Positions 1 to 8,981 of a stretch of DNA of 64,000 nt are shown in pieces. Source of the stretch: Streptomyces zaomyceticus. Lineage in GTDB: Bacteria; Actinomycetota; Actinomycetes; Streptomycetales; Streptomycetaceae. A model generated the notes under the pieces. That model was not told the origin of the DNA and did no database searches. It saw only the letters and a program-made list of their open reading frames with translations. Each line of letters opens with the position of its first letter. Within the stretch, counting starts at the first letter, position 1. A program made the translations under genes and the position numbers. The stretch covers positions 62,001-126,000 of the forward strand of contig NZ_BNBZ01000020.1 in assembly GCF_014656215.1 (NCBI RefSeq), written 5' to 3'.

Positions 1-575
1 TCCACGACCTGCACCCCGGGATCGAGCTCCTCATCGAGGAGAGCGGCTCGCACGATCTCGTACGCGAGCTGGCCCGCGGCGCCCTCGACCTGGCGCTCGT
101 GGTGCTGCCGCTGCCGACGCCGTCACCGGCGCTCACGACGGTCGAGCTGCTCCGGGAGGACCTGGTGGTGGTCTCCTCCCCCTCGGCGTCGGCGCCCGGC
201 CGCCCGGTGCGGATCAAGGATCTGCGGGAACAGCCACTCGTCATGTTCCGGCACGGCTACGACCTGCGGGAACTGACCGTGGCGGCCTGCCGGGCGGAGG
301 GCTTCGAGCCCACCTTCACGGTCGAGGGCGGCGAGCTGGACGCGGTCCTCGGGTTCGTACGGGCCGGGCTCGGGCTCGCGGTCGTCCCCGCGATGGTGGC
401 GGCGCGCGCGGGCCGGGACCTGCGCGTCACCGCACTCGCCCGGCCGGGGCTTCGACGGACCATCGCGCTGGCGCACCGGAGCGACGTGGCGCCGCCGCGA
501 GCGGCACGGGAACTCCAGCGGATGCTGCTGGCCTCCCGGCGGGGCGAACCCGAGAGGGCGATGGACATCGACTGA
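1..575 (+). CDS. LysR-family transcriptional regulator, C-terminal part (5' truncated by window)
   Basis: The reading frame is open from base 3 and ends at a TGA at 575, so the N-terminal winged-helix DNA-binding domain lies outside the window. What remains is the periplasmic-binding-protein-like effector domain of a LysR regulator. The segments 'LDLALVVLPLP' and 'LREDLVVVSSP', followed by 'AGLGLAVVPAMVA', are typical of LysR substrate domains. Such proteins normally bind a small-molecule inducer through this fold and control a divergent or nearby gene, which cannot be seen here. Family assignment is good; target and ligand are unknown. Confidence 0.85.
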   Translation, partial: HDLHPGIELLIEESGSHDLVRELARGALDLALVVLPLPTPSPALTTVELLREDLVVVSSPSASAPGRPVRIKDLREQPLVMFRHGYDLRELTVAACRAEGFEPTFTVEGGELDAVLGFVRAGLGLAVVPAMVAARAGRDLRVTALARPGLRRTIALAHRSDVAPPRAARELQRMLLASRRGEPERAMDID

Positions 576-717
576 GGCGCCTCGCCCGGCCCCCACAGCC
601 ACCTCGACTCCGGCCCGCCCCTGCAACCGCCTCGGCTCGGCCCGGCCCCGTCACTCCTCCCCGTACCCCCCGTAAATCCGCGTGCGGCAGGCCGTCGGCG
701 GCTGCGAGCATGCACCC

Positions 718-2907
718 ATGGTCCACGCGCTCGAACACCTGGTCGTCCGGCACACCCGCCGTCTCCCCTCCCCCACCGGCCCCTCGGGGGACGGGGCCGC
801 CGCCGCGCGCAGGTTCGACGCGGCACTGATGACCGCCGGGTTCAAGCTGTCGGGCGAGCTGCTGGAGCGCCTGTCGGGGTTCGCCGAGCCGACGGTCGTG
901 GAGACCGCCGTCCGCACCCTGGCCACGGTCCGCGAACTCGTCGGCGACCATGTGCGGCACAACGTCTACTTCGTCGACTTCCCGGCCAACGTGCCGGACA
1001 CCCTCGACTTCTGGACGGAGTGCTTCGCCCGGGCGGTGGGTGAGCGCGACGCCCGCGCCGGGCTGCTCCGGCGGCTGCGCGCCGGTGTGCTCGACCTGCT
1101 GAGTCTCCCCGCGTACGGCCGCTACCCGCACACGTACGAGGAGATGGTCGCGCGGCACGACGAGCTGATCGCGTCGGCCGGTGACCGGCTTACCGTGCTC
1201 CACCCCGGCGGAGAGGCCCGGGAGGAGGTCGGGGCGCTCTACCGGGCCCTGGCCGGCAGCACGACCCCGCTGGGCGCGGAGCACCTGGGGGATCTGGCGC
1301 TCCTCGCCGAGCACCACGCGCACGACCCGGACGGCCCCGAGGAGATCCCCGTCCGTGAGAACCGCGCCGTGGTCAACCGCGGACGGCTCCGGGCGGGCGC
1401 GGCTCCGTTCCTGGACACCGTCACCGATGTCCTGAGGCTCGGCTGCGCGCTCGTGGACGGCGATGTCACCCTCCGCGAGCCGACCCGGTTCCGCTCCCTG
1501 CCGCGCCGACACCGCCGGGCCCTGCTCGCGGGCCTCGACGCGCTCGTCGCCGCCTCCCCCGGCAAGCTCGCGGACGTCTCCGCGCACGGGGAGACGTGGA
1601 AGCGGCTCGGGGAGCGGCTGCACCCCCACGAGTACCCCCACTGGCCGCACGCGGCCGAGGTGTTCGCCGTGGCCAGGGGTGAGCGCAGGGCCCCGTCCTT
1701 CGACGGACGCGTGGAGGCGCTGCTGGCACGGGGGGACCTCACCGGCGCGGCGGACCTGCTGGCCTCGCACGCCCCGGGCCGGCTCTTCCGCGCCGCGGAC
1801 CGGCTCCTGCGCTCCGCGGAGGAGGACGCGGAGTGGGAGACGGTCCTCGCCGCCGTGGAGCGGGCCGCGCCGCGGGTCTCGGGCCGGGTGGTCCTGTCGC
1901 TGCGCGAGCACGTCCACAACCGGGCGGGCCTGGCGGGGACGGGCACTCCCTCGCGCCGGGTCTTCGTGAACCGCGAAGGCCGGGCATGGGCCACCGCCGA
2001 CACGCGGCCGCCGCTGCCGGAGGCCGTCCGCGAGCGGCTCGCGGGCCTGCTCGACGCGGAGACCCGGCGCCGCCTGCCGGACCCGGGGCCGCTGCTGATC
2101 GATCCTCAGATACTCGATGTGGCACTGCCGTTGAGCGGCCGGGCGGCCCCGGCGGGGCTCGGAGTGCTGCCGCGCGGCTCGGTCTCGCCGGTCGAGGGCG
2201 AGCTTCTGCGCTTCTTCACGTACTGGCGGGAGGAGCGGCACACCACCGACCACGACCTGTCCGCCCTCGTCCTGGACGGCGAGTACGCGACCGTCACCTG
2301 GCTCTCGTACACCGCGCTCTCCGATGTCGAGGGCGTGCACTCGGGGGATGTCACCGAAGCGCCGGACGGGGCCTCCGAGTTCATCGACCTGCGGCTGGGT
2401 GCGGTGCGCGGCACCTTCGTCGTGCCGCAGGTGCACGTCTACGCGGGCGAGGGCTTCGACGAGACGGCCGAGTGCTTCTTCGGCTTCATGCTGCGCGACA
2501 CGGCACAGGAGGGACGCCCGTTCGAGCCGCGGACGGTGCGGACGAAGTCGGATCTGCGGGGCCCCGGCCGGGTCGCGCTGCCGCTGGCGTTCCGCCGCGA
2601 CGAGGACGGTCGCTGGCACGCGCACTGGCTCCACCTCTACCTGCGCGGGAAGCCGTCGGCCAACCAGGTCGAGGACCACCGGGTGTCGATCGCGGTCCTG
2701 CTGCGCGGTCTGTTCGGGCGGAAGTCGCTGACGGTACGGCACCTGGTGTCGCTGATGGAGGAGTCGGGGACCCCGGTGGCGCCGTGGGACGGCCGTTCGG
2801 TGCCGCGGACGCCGGTCACCTACCTGGGTCTGGAGCGTCCCGAGGGGCTGCCCCCGGGGTCACGGGTGATCACCCCGGAAAATCTGCGCGACCTGCTGCC
2901 CGCCTGA
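718..2907 (+). CDS. Large SCO0854/MXAN_6230-like protein of unknown function
   Basis: A 729-residue cytoplasmic protein with no signal peptide or membrane segment. I recall a family named after SCO0854 and MXAN_6230 with this kind of sequence, and the C-terminal third (roughly residues 530-680, with 'VHVYAGEGFDETAECFFG' and 'HAHWLHLYLRG') has the beta-rich look of TerD-like proteins. The family name in databases mentions a RING domain, but I see no Cys/His-rich RING pattern here. ATG 718 was chosen because the upstream in-frame GTG (682) adds a Cys-containing stretch that does not look coding. No biochemical role can be assigned. It stands alone and converges on the GGDEF-EAL gene, with a strong terminator between them. 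Confidence 0.7.
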   Translation: MVHALEHLVVRHTRRLPSPTGPSGDGAAAARRFDAALMTAGFKLSGELLERLSGFAEPTVVETAVRTLATVRELVGDHVRHNVYFVDFPANVPDTLDFWTECFARAVGERDARAGLLRRLRAGVLDLLSLPAYGRYPHTYEEMVARHDELIASAGDRLTVLHPGGEAREEVGALYRALAGSTTPLGAEHLGDLALLAEHHAHDPDGPEEIPVRENRAVVNRGRLRAGAAPFLDTVTDVLRLGCALVDGDVTLREPTRFRSLPRRHRRALLAGLDALVAASPGKLADVSAHGETWKRLGERLHPHEYPHWPHAAEVFAVARGERRAPSFDGRVEALLARGDLTGAADLLASHAPGRLFRAADRLLRSAEEDAEWETVLAAVERAAPRVSGRVVLSLREHVHNRAGLAGTGTPSRRVFVNREGRAWATADTRPPLPEAVRERLAGLLDAETRRRLPDPGPLLIDPQILDVALPLSGRAAPAGLGVLPRGSVSPVEGELLRFFTYWREERHTTDHDLSALVLDGEYATVTWLSYTALSDVEGVHSGDVTEAPDGASEFIDLRLGAVRGTFVVPQVHVYAGEGFDETAECFFGFMLRDTAQEGRPFEPRTVRTKSDLRGPGRVALPLAFRRDEDGRWHAHWLHLYLRGKPSANQVEDHRVSIAVLLRGLFGRKSLTVRHLVSLMEESGTPVAPWDGRSVPRTPVTYLGLERPEGLPPGSRVITPENLRDLLPA

Positions 2908-3005
2908 GTGTTACGGTCGTTGCGGGGCGAGGCCATGGAGAGGCTTCCTTCTCAGCACATCATCTGCCGATATAGCCTCTCCGCTTTCCTCCCCCGTCTC
3001 TCTTC

Positions 3006-3036
3006 CCGGCCTCCCCGCTTCGTGCGGGGAGGCCGG
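3006..3036. terminator. Bidirectional intrinsic terminator
   Basis: A perfect 12-bp inverted repeat (CCGGCCTCCCCG and its complement) with a 7-base loop, followed by TTTC on the plus strand. It sits between the convergent genes ending at 2907 (+) and 3054 (-), so it can serve both. Confidence 0.85.
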
Positions 3037-3053
3037 TTTCGTACGTCCGGCTC

Positions 3054-5219
3054 TCAGACCGCGTCCGCCAGGAGCAGCGAGTGGATGCGGTCCGGGGCGC
3101 CGGGGCGGGCGTAGTACCAGCCCTGGGCCGTGTCGCAGCCGAGGTCGCGCAGCTGGCGGGCCTGTGCGCCGGTCTCCACGCCCTCGACGGTGACGGCGAG
3201 TTCCAGGCTGTGCGCCAGGGAGACGATCCCCTCGACGATCTTGAGGTCGACCGGGTCCACCGGGTGCTGCTGCATGCCCCGGGTGAAGGAGCGGTCGAGC
3301 TTGAGGACGCTCACCGGCAGACGGCGCAGGTTGGCCAGGTTCGAGTAGCCGGTGCCGAAGTCGTCGAGCGCGATGTCGACGCCCATCTCGGCGAGCTGCC
3401 GCAGGGGCTTGAGCAGGTCCTCGTCGGCGCCGATGAGCGCCGATTCGGTCACCTCCAGGCAGAGCGCACCCGGATCGAGCCCCGACCGTTCCAGGACGTC
3501 GACGGTGTCGGCCACCAGGCGCGGGTGGTGGAGCTGGGTCGGGGAGAGGTTGACGTTGATCCGCAGCGGGCCGCCGTCGGCGTGCCGGGTCTGCCAGAAG
3601 CGGGCCTGCCGCACGGCCTCCTGGAGCACCCAGCGGCCGAGCGGCACGATGAGGCCGGTGTCCTCGGCGAGCGGGATGAAGCGGTCCGGGCCGAGCACAC
3701 CGTGCTGCGGGTGGCACCACCGGACGAGCGCCTCCGCGCCGTGCACACTGCCGTCGTCGAGGTGGACGAGCGGCTGGTACTCGATGAAGAACTCGCCGCG
3801 CTCCAGGGCGGTCGGCAGGGCCGTGGTGAGCCCGTGCCGGGTGATCGCGCGGGCGTCGGCCTCGGGGTCGGCGAGCTCGAAGCGGTTGCCGCCCGCCGAC
3901 TTGGCCCGGTACATGGTGATGTCGGCGCTCCGCAGCACCTCGGCCGGGGTGCGCTCGCCGGCCGGTCCCTCGACCACGCCGAGGCTGCCGCGGACGGTCA
4001 GTTCGCGGCCGTCGATGCTGAGGGGGGTGGCGAGGGCCGCGAGGATGCGGTCGGCGAGTTCGGTGACATCGCGTTCGCCGCCCGCCGCGGTGGTGAGGGC
4101 GACGAACTCGTCGCCGCCGAGCCGGGCCACCATCTCGCCCGCACCGGTGACGCAGCTCTGCAGCCGGTCGGCGACCTCCACGAGCAGCCGGTCCCCGGTG
4201 GAGTGCCCGAGACTGTCGTTGATGACCTTGAAGCCGTCGAGGTCCAGGTAGCAGAGACCGAAGCGGGCGTTGTCGCCGGGCGCGAGGGCCTTTTCGAGGC
4301 GCTCGAAGAACAGGGTCCGGTTGGGGAGTCCCGTCAGCGCGTCGTGGGTGGCCTCGTACCGCAGGCGCAGATGGAGCAGGCGCCGCTCGGTGGTGTCCTC
4401 CATGAGGGCCAGCTGGTACTGGGGGGTGCCGTCGGCGTCGCGGAGCAGCGAGACGGTGAGGTTGGTCCACAGAACCGTTCCGTCGCCCCGGTAGTACGGC
4501 TTCTCCACGCGGTAGGACTCGCGCTCGCCGCGGACGAGTTCCTCGTACAGCTTCCAGACGTGCGGGCCGTCCTCCGGGTGGACCCACTCGCTGACCTTCC
4601 GGCTGCGCAGCGGGCCCTCCATTCCGCCGAACATGCGGGTGAGGGTCTCGTTGACCTCCAGGACGTTGCCGTCGAGGTCGGCGATGCCGATCCCTATCGC
4701 CGCCCCGTCGAAGACCGCGCGGAAGCGGCTCTCGGTGGCGTGCAGGGCGATCTCGGCGGCGCTGCGGGCGGAGAGCGCGGAGCGGGCGATGGCCTCCTGC
4801 TCGGAGCGGGTCCGCTCGCGCAGGGCCTGGGCGTAGCCGGTGGCCATGGCGTGCTGGAGCCGGGCGCAGCGGGCCCGGAGCTCCTCGGCCGGGAGCTCCG
4901 ACTCCGTACCGCAGTAGAGCACCAGGTAGGAGTCGACGACCCCGAGGCTGCGGCCGAGGGCGTCCGGGTCGGTGCAGTGGGCGGCGACGAGCGCCGCGCC
5001 GGCGCGCTGGGCCGGGGCCGTGTCGAAGGGCCGGGCGTGCAGCGCGTCGTTCAGGGTGCGCGCGAGCGGCAGCAGATGCACCTCGAACTCGGTACGGGTC
5101 AGCGAGGTGGCGGTCACCGGGAAGATCGCGCGGCTCCAGATGGTGACGAACCGCCTGAGTCTGTCCTCGGGGCCGTCGGCTTCGGCAACGCCGCCGGACG
5201 GCTGAGAAGGGACCTTCAC
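3054..5219 (-). CDS. PAS-GGDEF-EAL cyclic-di-GMP turnover protein
   Basis: A 721-residue cytoplasmic signalling protein. An N-terminal helical region (about 1-160) leads into a PAS/PAC domain (about 160-280), a diguanylate cyclase domain with an intact GGDEF motif at 368-372, and a phosphodiesterase domain with an EAL motif at 496-498 plus 'DDFGTGYSN'. Both catalytic signatures look intact, so the protein could make or degrade c-di-GMP; no clear RxxD inhibitory site lies just before GGDEF. The architecture matches RmdA-type proteins of Streptomyces, which act in the developmental c-di-GMP network, but orthology is not proven. The GTG start at 5219 overlaps the stop of the upstream methyltransferase (GTGA), which implies translational coupling. 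Confidence 0.9.
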   Translation of the reverse strand: MKVPSQPSGGVAEADGPEDRLRRFVTIWSRAIFPVTATSLTRTEFEVHLLPLARTLNDALHARPFDTAPAQRAGAALVAAHCTDPDALGRSLGVVDSYLVLYCGTESELPAEELRARCARLQHAMATGYAQALRERTRSEQEAIARSALSARSAAEIALHATESRFRAVFDGAAIGIGIADLDGNVLEVNETLTRMFGGMEGPLRSRKVSEWVHPEDGPHVWKLYEELVRGERESYRVEKPYYRGDGTVLWTNLTVSLLRDADGTPQYQLALMEDTTERRLLHLRLRYEATHDALTGLPNRTLFFERLEKALAPGDNARFGLCYLDLDGFKVINDSLGHSTGDRLLVEVADRLQSCVTGAGEMVARLGGDEFVALTTAAGGERDVTELADRILAALATPLSIDGRELTVRGSLGVVEGPAGERTPAEVLRSADITMYRAKSAGGNRFELADPEADARAITRHGLTTALPTALERGEFFIEYQPLVHLDDGSVHGAEALVRWCHPQHGVLGPDRFIPLAEDTGLIVPLGRWVLQEAVRQARFWQTRHADGGPLRINVNLSPTQLHHPRLVADTVDVLERSGLDPGALCLEVTESALIGADEDLLKPLRQLAEMGVDIALDDFGTGYSNLANLRRLPVSVLKLDRSFTRGMQQHPVDPVDLKIVEGIVSLAHSLELAVTVEGVETGAQARQLRDLGCDTAQGWYYARPGAPDRIHSLLLADAV

Positions 5220-6028
5220 GCCTTGCGCCCCACCCCTGCGAAACCGGAGAAGGCGTAGGGATCCTCCTCCTCGACCGGGCTCTCCGGTCGCCATTCGGGC
5301 ATCGGGACGAGGCCGGGATCGACCAGCTCCGTGCCCTCGAAGAAGCGGGTGATCTCGGCGCCGGAGCGCATCACCAGCGGGCTGCGGATGTTCCGGTAGA
5401 CCCCGACGGTGCCGCCGGCCTGTTCCTGGGAGAGCGGGATGCCCTCGTACGAGGCGTGGGTCAGGACGAGGAGGCTGCCGGGCGCGAGCGCGTCGAGGAG
5501 TTCGGTGACGGCCTCGTACGGCCGGTCCTCGTCCTCCAGGAAGTGCAGGACGGCGACGAGGAGCAGCGCCACCGGCCGCTCCAGGTCGAGGAGTCGGGTG
5601 ACCTCGGGACTGTGCAGGATGTCGGCCGGCTTGCGCAGGTCGGCGGCGACGACCGCGGCGCCCTCGTCGCCCTCGAGGACGGCGCGGCTGTGGGCCACGG
5701 CGACCGGATCGTGGTCGACGTAGACGACGCGCGCGGCGGTGTCGGCGGCACGGGCGACCTCGTGCACGTTGCCGAACGTGGGTATGCCGGATCCGATGTC
5801 CAGGAACTGCGTGACGTCGTTGTCAACGGCGTGGCGGACGGCACGCCTCATGAAGGCACGGTTCGCCTGCATGATCTTGGGCAGACCAGGCATGAACTCC
5901 ATGGCCTTGCGCGCCGCTTCCCGGTCCACTTCGAAATTGTGCGAGCCGCCCAGATAGAAGTCGTACATACGGGACACGCTCGGCACCGAGATGTCGATAC
6001 CAGGCGGAGCCCAGGCGGGACGCTCCAT
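5216..6028 (-). CDS. DUF574-type SAM-dependent methyltransferase
   Basis: A 270-residue protein of the Streptomyces DUF574 (Methyltransf_19) family. It opens with the hallmark 'PSVSRMYDFYLGG' segment and has a Rossmann SAM-binding loop 'FLDIGSGIPT' and an acidic second strand 'RVVYVDHDPV'. Substrates of this large actinobacterial family are mostly unknown. ATG 6028 is preferred over the TTG at 6043 because GGAG lies six bases upstream of it. The gene is the first of a two-gene unit whose second member is the GGDEF-EAL protein, so the methyltransferase may be co-regulated with c-di-GMP signalling; that link is inference. Confidence 0.88.
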   Translation of the reverse strand: MERPAWAPPGIDISVPSVSRMYDFYLGGSHNFEVDREAARKAMEFMPGLPKIMQANRAFMRRAVRHAVDNDVTQFLDIGSGIPTFGNVHEVARAADTAARVVYVDHDPVAVAHSRAVLEGDEGAAVVAADLRKPADILHSPEVTRLLDLERPVALLLVAVLHFLEDEDRPYEAVTELLDALAPGSLLVLTHASYEGIPLSQEQAGGTVGVYRNIRSPLVMRSGAEITRFFEGTELVDPGLVPMPEWRPESPVEEEDPYAFSGFAGVGRKA

Positions 6029-6564
6029 CAATGTCTCCAACAAGTCGCCATGGGGGATGCGGCCATGTGTTCGCGGCCGGTGTTCGAGGTGAGGCTACTG
6101 ATCGCCCGCCGAGAGAGCGAGTAGAAACGGAAATTCGCGGTCCGTTCTTGGTCACACGCCATTGGCACGTGCTCTCGCAGCGAAGAGTTCACGCCTTCAG
6201 GCTGTGCAAATTCACGTGCATATGAGTGTGCGTCGGCTCTTCGGCCGCGTGCGGCACCCCGCGGTGGACGCCCAGGGCCCGCCCGTACCTCGGCTGTTGC
6301 CGCCGGAGGGGTCTGGTCGCCGGTGCAGGATGCCCCGTTCTCCTTCCCGTCCGACAGGGCGACAACCGGACAGTTATCGATCCGAGGCCGGAACGGACCT
6401 CCTCCGCCGTCTCCCGGAATCCATCTGCCCCGCGATACCCGGGCATTGAGCCCCGCCGAACCGCCCGGGCCCGCCACGTGCGAGGCGAAACGTCAAACCG
6501 GATCGTCGGAAGATCCGCTCCATCCGGCGAATCCCGCTCGAATCCGCCCCGGCGCCCCACAACT
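6029..6564. other. Intergenic region between divergent genes
   Basis: This 536-base stretch separates the minus-strand methyltransferase from the plus-strand stalk protein and should hold both promoters. It contains a comparatively A/T-rich patch near 6110-6230 and several open frames that look like shadows. I could not identify a convincing promoter, RNA or small gene. Confidence 0.4.
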
Positions 6565-7323
6565 GTGATCAAGCTCGACGGCGTGTCTCTGTACGGATCA
6601 CTCCTCGCGCGGCCGCTGGCGGCCCTCGGACTGGTGTGGCTGCTCGCCACCCCGGTGCCCGCCGCCGCGGACGCCTGCGCCTACGCCTCGACCGGCCAGG
6701 GCGGCTCCCACGTCGCGGTGGCGATCGCCGGCGACGGCCACGGCCACGGCGGCTCAGGGAAGGGCAAGGGCCACGGGAAGGACCACGGGAAGGGTCACGG
6801 GAAGGGAAAGGGCAAGGGTCACGACCATCACCACCACCCGAAGCCCTGCCCCACCGAGCCACCTCCGCCGTGCCCGTCCCCCACGCCCGAGCCGACGCCC
6901 ACGCCATCCCCGACACCCACGCCTTCCCCGACGCCGACGCCCGAACCACCGTCCCCCTCCCCGACGCCCTCGCCGAAGCCGGAGCCGCCTCCGCCGCCCA
7001 CCCCTGCCCCACCCCGGCCCGTGCCGAAGCCACCGGCCACCAGGCCCGCACCCCGCCCGGAGCCACCGCCGCCCGCGCCTCCGACCACGAGGCCGCCGGA
7101 GCCCGCGGCCGCCCCGCCACCGCCACCGCCGCCGAGCCCGAGCCCGACGCCTCCTCCCACCGTGCGCCCCCGGCCCCCGGCGCCCGGCCCCGTGGCGCTG
7201 CCCCACTACCGCCGCGCCACGCGTGCCGAGCCGAAGAGCGGCACCTCCGTCGTCACCGCGACCCTCATGATCACCGCGCCCGCGGTCCTCGCGACGGCCA
7301 TCCTGCGCGCCCGGTCCAAGTGA
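6565..7323 (+). CDS. Secreted, membrane-anchored His/Gly/Lys- and Pro-rich stalk protein
   Basis: A 252-residue protein. It starts with a signal peptide ('LAALGLVWLLATPVPAAADA'), then a short region of alternating Gly, Lys and His ending in four consecutive His (about residues 55-90). A long Pro/Thr/Ser stalk follows (about 95-220), then a C-terminal hydrophobic segment and the positive tail 'RARSK'. The layout predicts a type I membrane or wall-spanning protein. The His/Lys stretch could bind metal or polyanions, but nothing proves it. No LPXTG-like motif precedes the C-terminal segment. GTG 6565 is the nearest start before the signal peptide. The gene opens a cluster of surface genes that includes a class F sortase. 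Confidence 0.65.
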   Translation: MIKLDGVSLYGSLLARPLAALGLVWLLATPVPAAADACAYASTGQGGSHVAVAIAGDGHGHGGSGKGKGHGKDHGKGHGKGKGKGHDHHHHPKPCPTEPPPPCPSPTPEPTPTPSPTPTPSPTPTPEPPSPSPTPSPKPEPPPPPTPAPPRPVPKPPATRPAPRPEPPPPAPPTTRPPEPAAAPPPPPPPSPSPTPPPTVRPRPPAPGPVALPHYRRATRAEPKSGTSVVTATLMITAPAVLATAILRARSK

Positions 7324-7372
7324 CGCGCCGCCCGCCGGCCCTTCACCTCTCTGAATCCCACAGGAGGAATCC

Positions 7373-8137
7373 ATGTCCGAATGGCTTGTTCTCACCCTTG
7401 CGATGGCCGCGGCGTGCGCCGTCGTGCTCACGATCGTCGTCATCAACAACCGCCGGATCACCGAGGACGACGATCCGAGCGAGACCCCGGACGTCATCGA
7501 GTACATGACGATGATGATCGGCGTCATCTACGCGATCGTCCTCGGTCTCGCCATCGCCGGCGTCTGGGAGGCCCGCGGGGCCGCCCAGGAGACCGTGCGT
7601 CAGGAGGCCCAGGCGATGCACGAGATCTCGGCCCGCGCCGAGGTGTACCCGCAGGCGGTCCGTGAGCGCATCCGCGCCGACGTCGACGCGTACGTCACCT
7701 ATGTGGTCGGCGACGAGTGGACGTACATGTCCGAGCACGGCGAGCTGAGCGAGGAGGGCACCGCGCTCCTGGAGAAGGTGCGGCGCAGCGTCACCGACTA
7801 CCGGCCGGCCGACGACTTCGAGGGACAGGCGTACCAGCCCCTGGTCGATCAGGTGGCGGCGGCCGACGACGCCCGGGGGGCCCGCGGGCAGAACGCGGGG
7901 GCGACCATGCCGGGGGTCGTGTGGTTCGGCCTGATCATCGGCGCCCTGGTGACGGTCGGCCTGATCTTCACCCTGCAGATCCGCAGAACCGGACGCGAAC
8001 TGCTGCTCGCCGGGCTCTTCAGCGTGCTGATCGCGTTCCTGCTGTTCCTCATCTGGGACTTCGACGCGCCGTTCGGCCGGGGGATCTCGGCCACCGCCGC
8101 GCCGTTCACCGATCTGTTCCCGCACCTCACACCATGA
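7373..8137 (+). CDS. DUF4239 (bestrophin-like) membrane protein
   Basis: A 254-residue integral membrane protein. Two N-terminal hydrophobic segments (about 4-24 and 45-65) precede an amphipathic region with many Glu/Arg, followed by two C-terminal hydrophobic segments ('VVWFGLIIGALVTVGLIF' and 'FSVLIAFLLFLIWDF'). This 2+2 arrangement and the sequence resemble DUF4239 proteins. Function is unknown. A good ribosome binding site (AGGAGG) precedes ATG 7373, 49 bases after the stalk protein, so the two may be cotranscribed. Confidence 0.8.
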   Translation: MSEWLVLTLAMAAACAVVLTIVVINNRRITEDDDPSETPDVIEYMTMMIGVIYAIVLGLAIAGVWEARGAAQETVRQEAQAMHEISARAEVYPQAVRERIRADVDAYVTYVVGDEWTYMSEHGELSEEGTALLEKVRRSVTDYRPADDFEGQAYQPLVDQVAAADDARGARGQNAGATMPGVVWFGLIIGALVTVGLIFTLQIRRTGRELLLAGLFSVLIAFLLFLIWDFDAPFGRGISATAAPFTDLFPHLTP

Positions 8138-8304
8138 CGCGACACGGCCGTGTGGGCCGGTCGAGGGACATCCGTGCCCCATTCGCACGTCTGGGATCGC
8201 GGCTGTGATAGTGCGCTCCTAGCGTGTCCGGCATCGAGGTGTACGCACGGTCTTTCGCGGAAACCCCCTTTCGCGGCTGCCCCTCGGGACCCGGAGGATT
8301 CACC

Positions 8305-8862
8305 ATGCGCGCGATACGTGCCGCATCGACAGCCCTGCTGGGGGCGGCCGCCCTCGCCCTGGCCGCCCCCGTCGCCTTCGCGGCGGACGGTGCCCCCGCA
8401 CCGAACCCGCGGGCAGCGCGGGCCAAGGCACCGGGCGATTTCGTCGTGTCGCCCTCGCTCGTCGCCCCGGGCGGACGGGTGACGCTCAGCGCCCCCGGCT
8501 GCGCCAGTACGGCGACGGCCTCGGCCGGCATCTTCGACACCGTCACCATCGCACCGGGCTCGGCGGCCATCGCCACCGTGGACGCGGACGCCCGACGAGG
8601 CGCTGTGTACACGGTGGCGTTCAACTGCACCGGCGGGATCACGGACACCGTGACCCTGACGATCAGCGGCACGCCCACCGCCGCCCCGACGATCAGCTCC
8701 ACCATCCTCACTCCCCCACGTGGCGTGCAGGGTGGTCTCGGCGGTTCGGTGGGCGGCGTCGAGCCGCTCGAACTGGCAGCGGGCGGTGCGCTCGTGCTCG
8801 CCGCGGCCGTCGGCGGGGTGTACGTGGTGCGTCGCCGCTCCGGCGCGGCCCGCCGCCACTGA
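8305..8862 (+). CDS. Small secreted protein with C-terminal membrane anchor (paralogue A)
   Basis: A 185-residue exported protein. It has a signal peptide ending near 'PVAFAADG', a beta-rich middle region of about 90 residues with two Cys that may pair, then the segment RGVQGGLGGS, a hydrophobic stretch and 'VVRRRSG' at the C terminus. It is a clear paralogue of the convergent gene at 8982-9500. GGAGG lies nine bases before ATG 8305. The family is common in Streptomyces as short secreted hypothetical proteins; no function is established. The nearby class F sortase makes surface anchoring plausible, but no classical sorting signal is present. Confidence 0.78.
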   Translation: MRAIRAASTALLGAAALALAAPVAFAADGAPAPNPRAARAKAPGDFVVSPSLVAPGGRVTLSAPGCASTATASAGIFDTVTIAPGSAAIATVDADARRGAVYTVAFNCTGGITDTVTLTISGTPTAAPTISSTILTPPRGVQGGLGGSVGGVEPLELAAGGALVLAAAVGGVYVVRRRSGAARRH

Positions 8863-8907
8863 GCGGCGGTCGTTCCTCGTGACCGGTGGGTGCCGGGCGT
8901 CCGTGGA

Positions 8908-8953
8908 CGCCCGTCGCCCCCGGGTCCCGGACGGGACTCGGGGGCGACGGGCG
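8908..8953. terminator. Bidirectional terminator between convergent paralogues
   Basis: A perfect 15-bp inverted repeat (8908-8922 with 8939-8953). The 16-base loop itself contains a short GTCCCG/CGGGAC pairing, so one long stem is expected. It lies between the convergent genes ending at 8862 and 8982. Confidence 0.85.
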
Positions 8954-8981
8954 GAGCGGGCCGACCGGGAGGTTCGACCGG

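Noticed and set aside
427..2742. Long open frame of 771 codons on the minus strand opposite the SCO0854-like gene
   Set aside because: It is the high-GC shadow of the plus-strand gene: composition is Arg/Pro/Gly/His-rich and no domain is visible.
3081..5258. Long plus-strand open frame opposite the GGDEF-EAL gene
   Set aside because: The minus strand encodes clear GGDEF and EAL motifs; the plus frame has only shadow composition.
6226..6564. N-terminal extension of the stalk protein from ATG 6226
   Set aside because: The signal peptide begins just after GTG 6565; the upstream part is Arg/Pro-rich and does not look coding.
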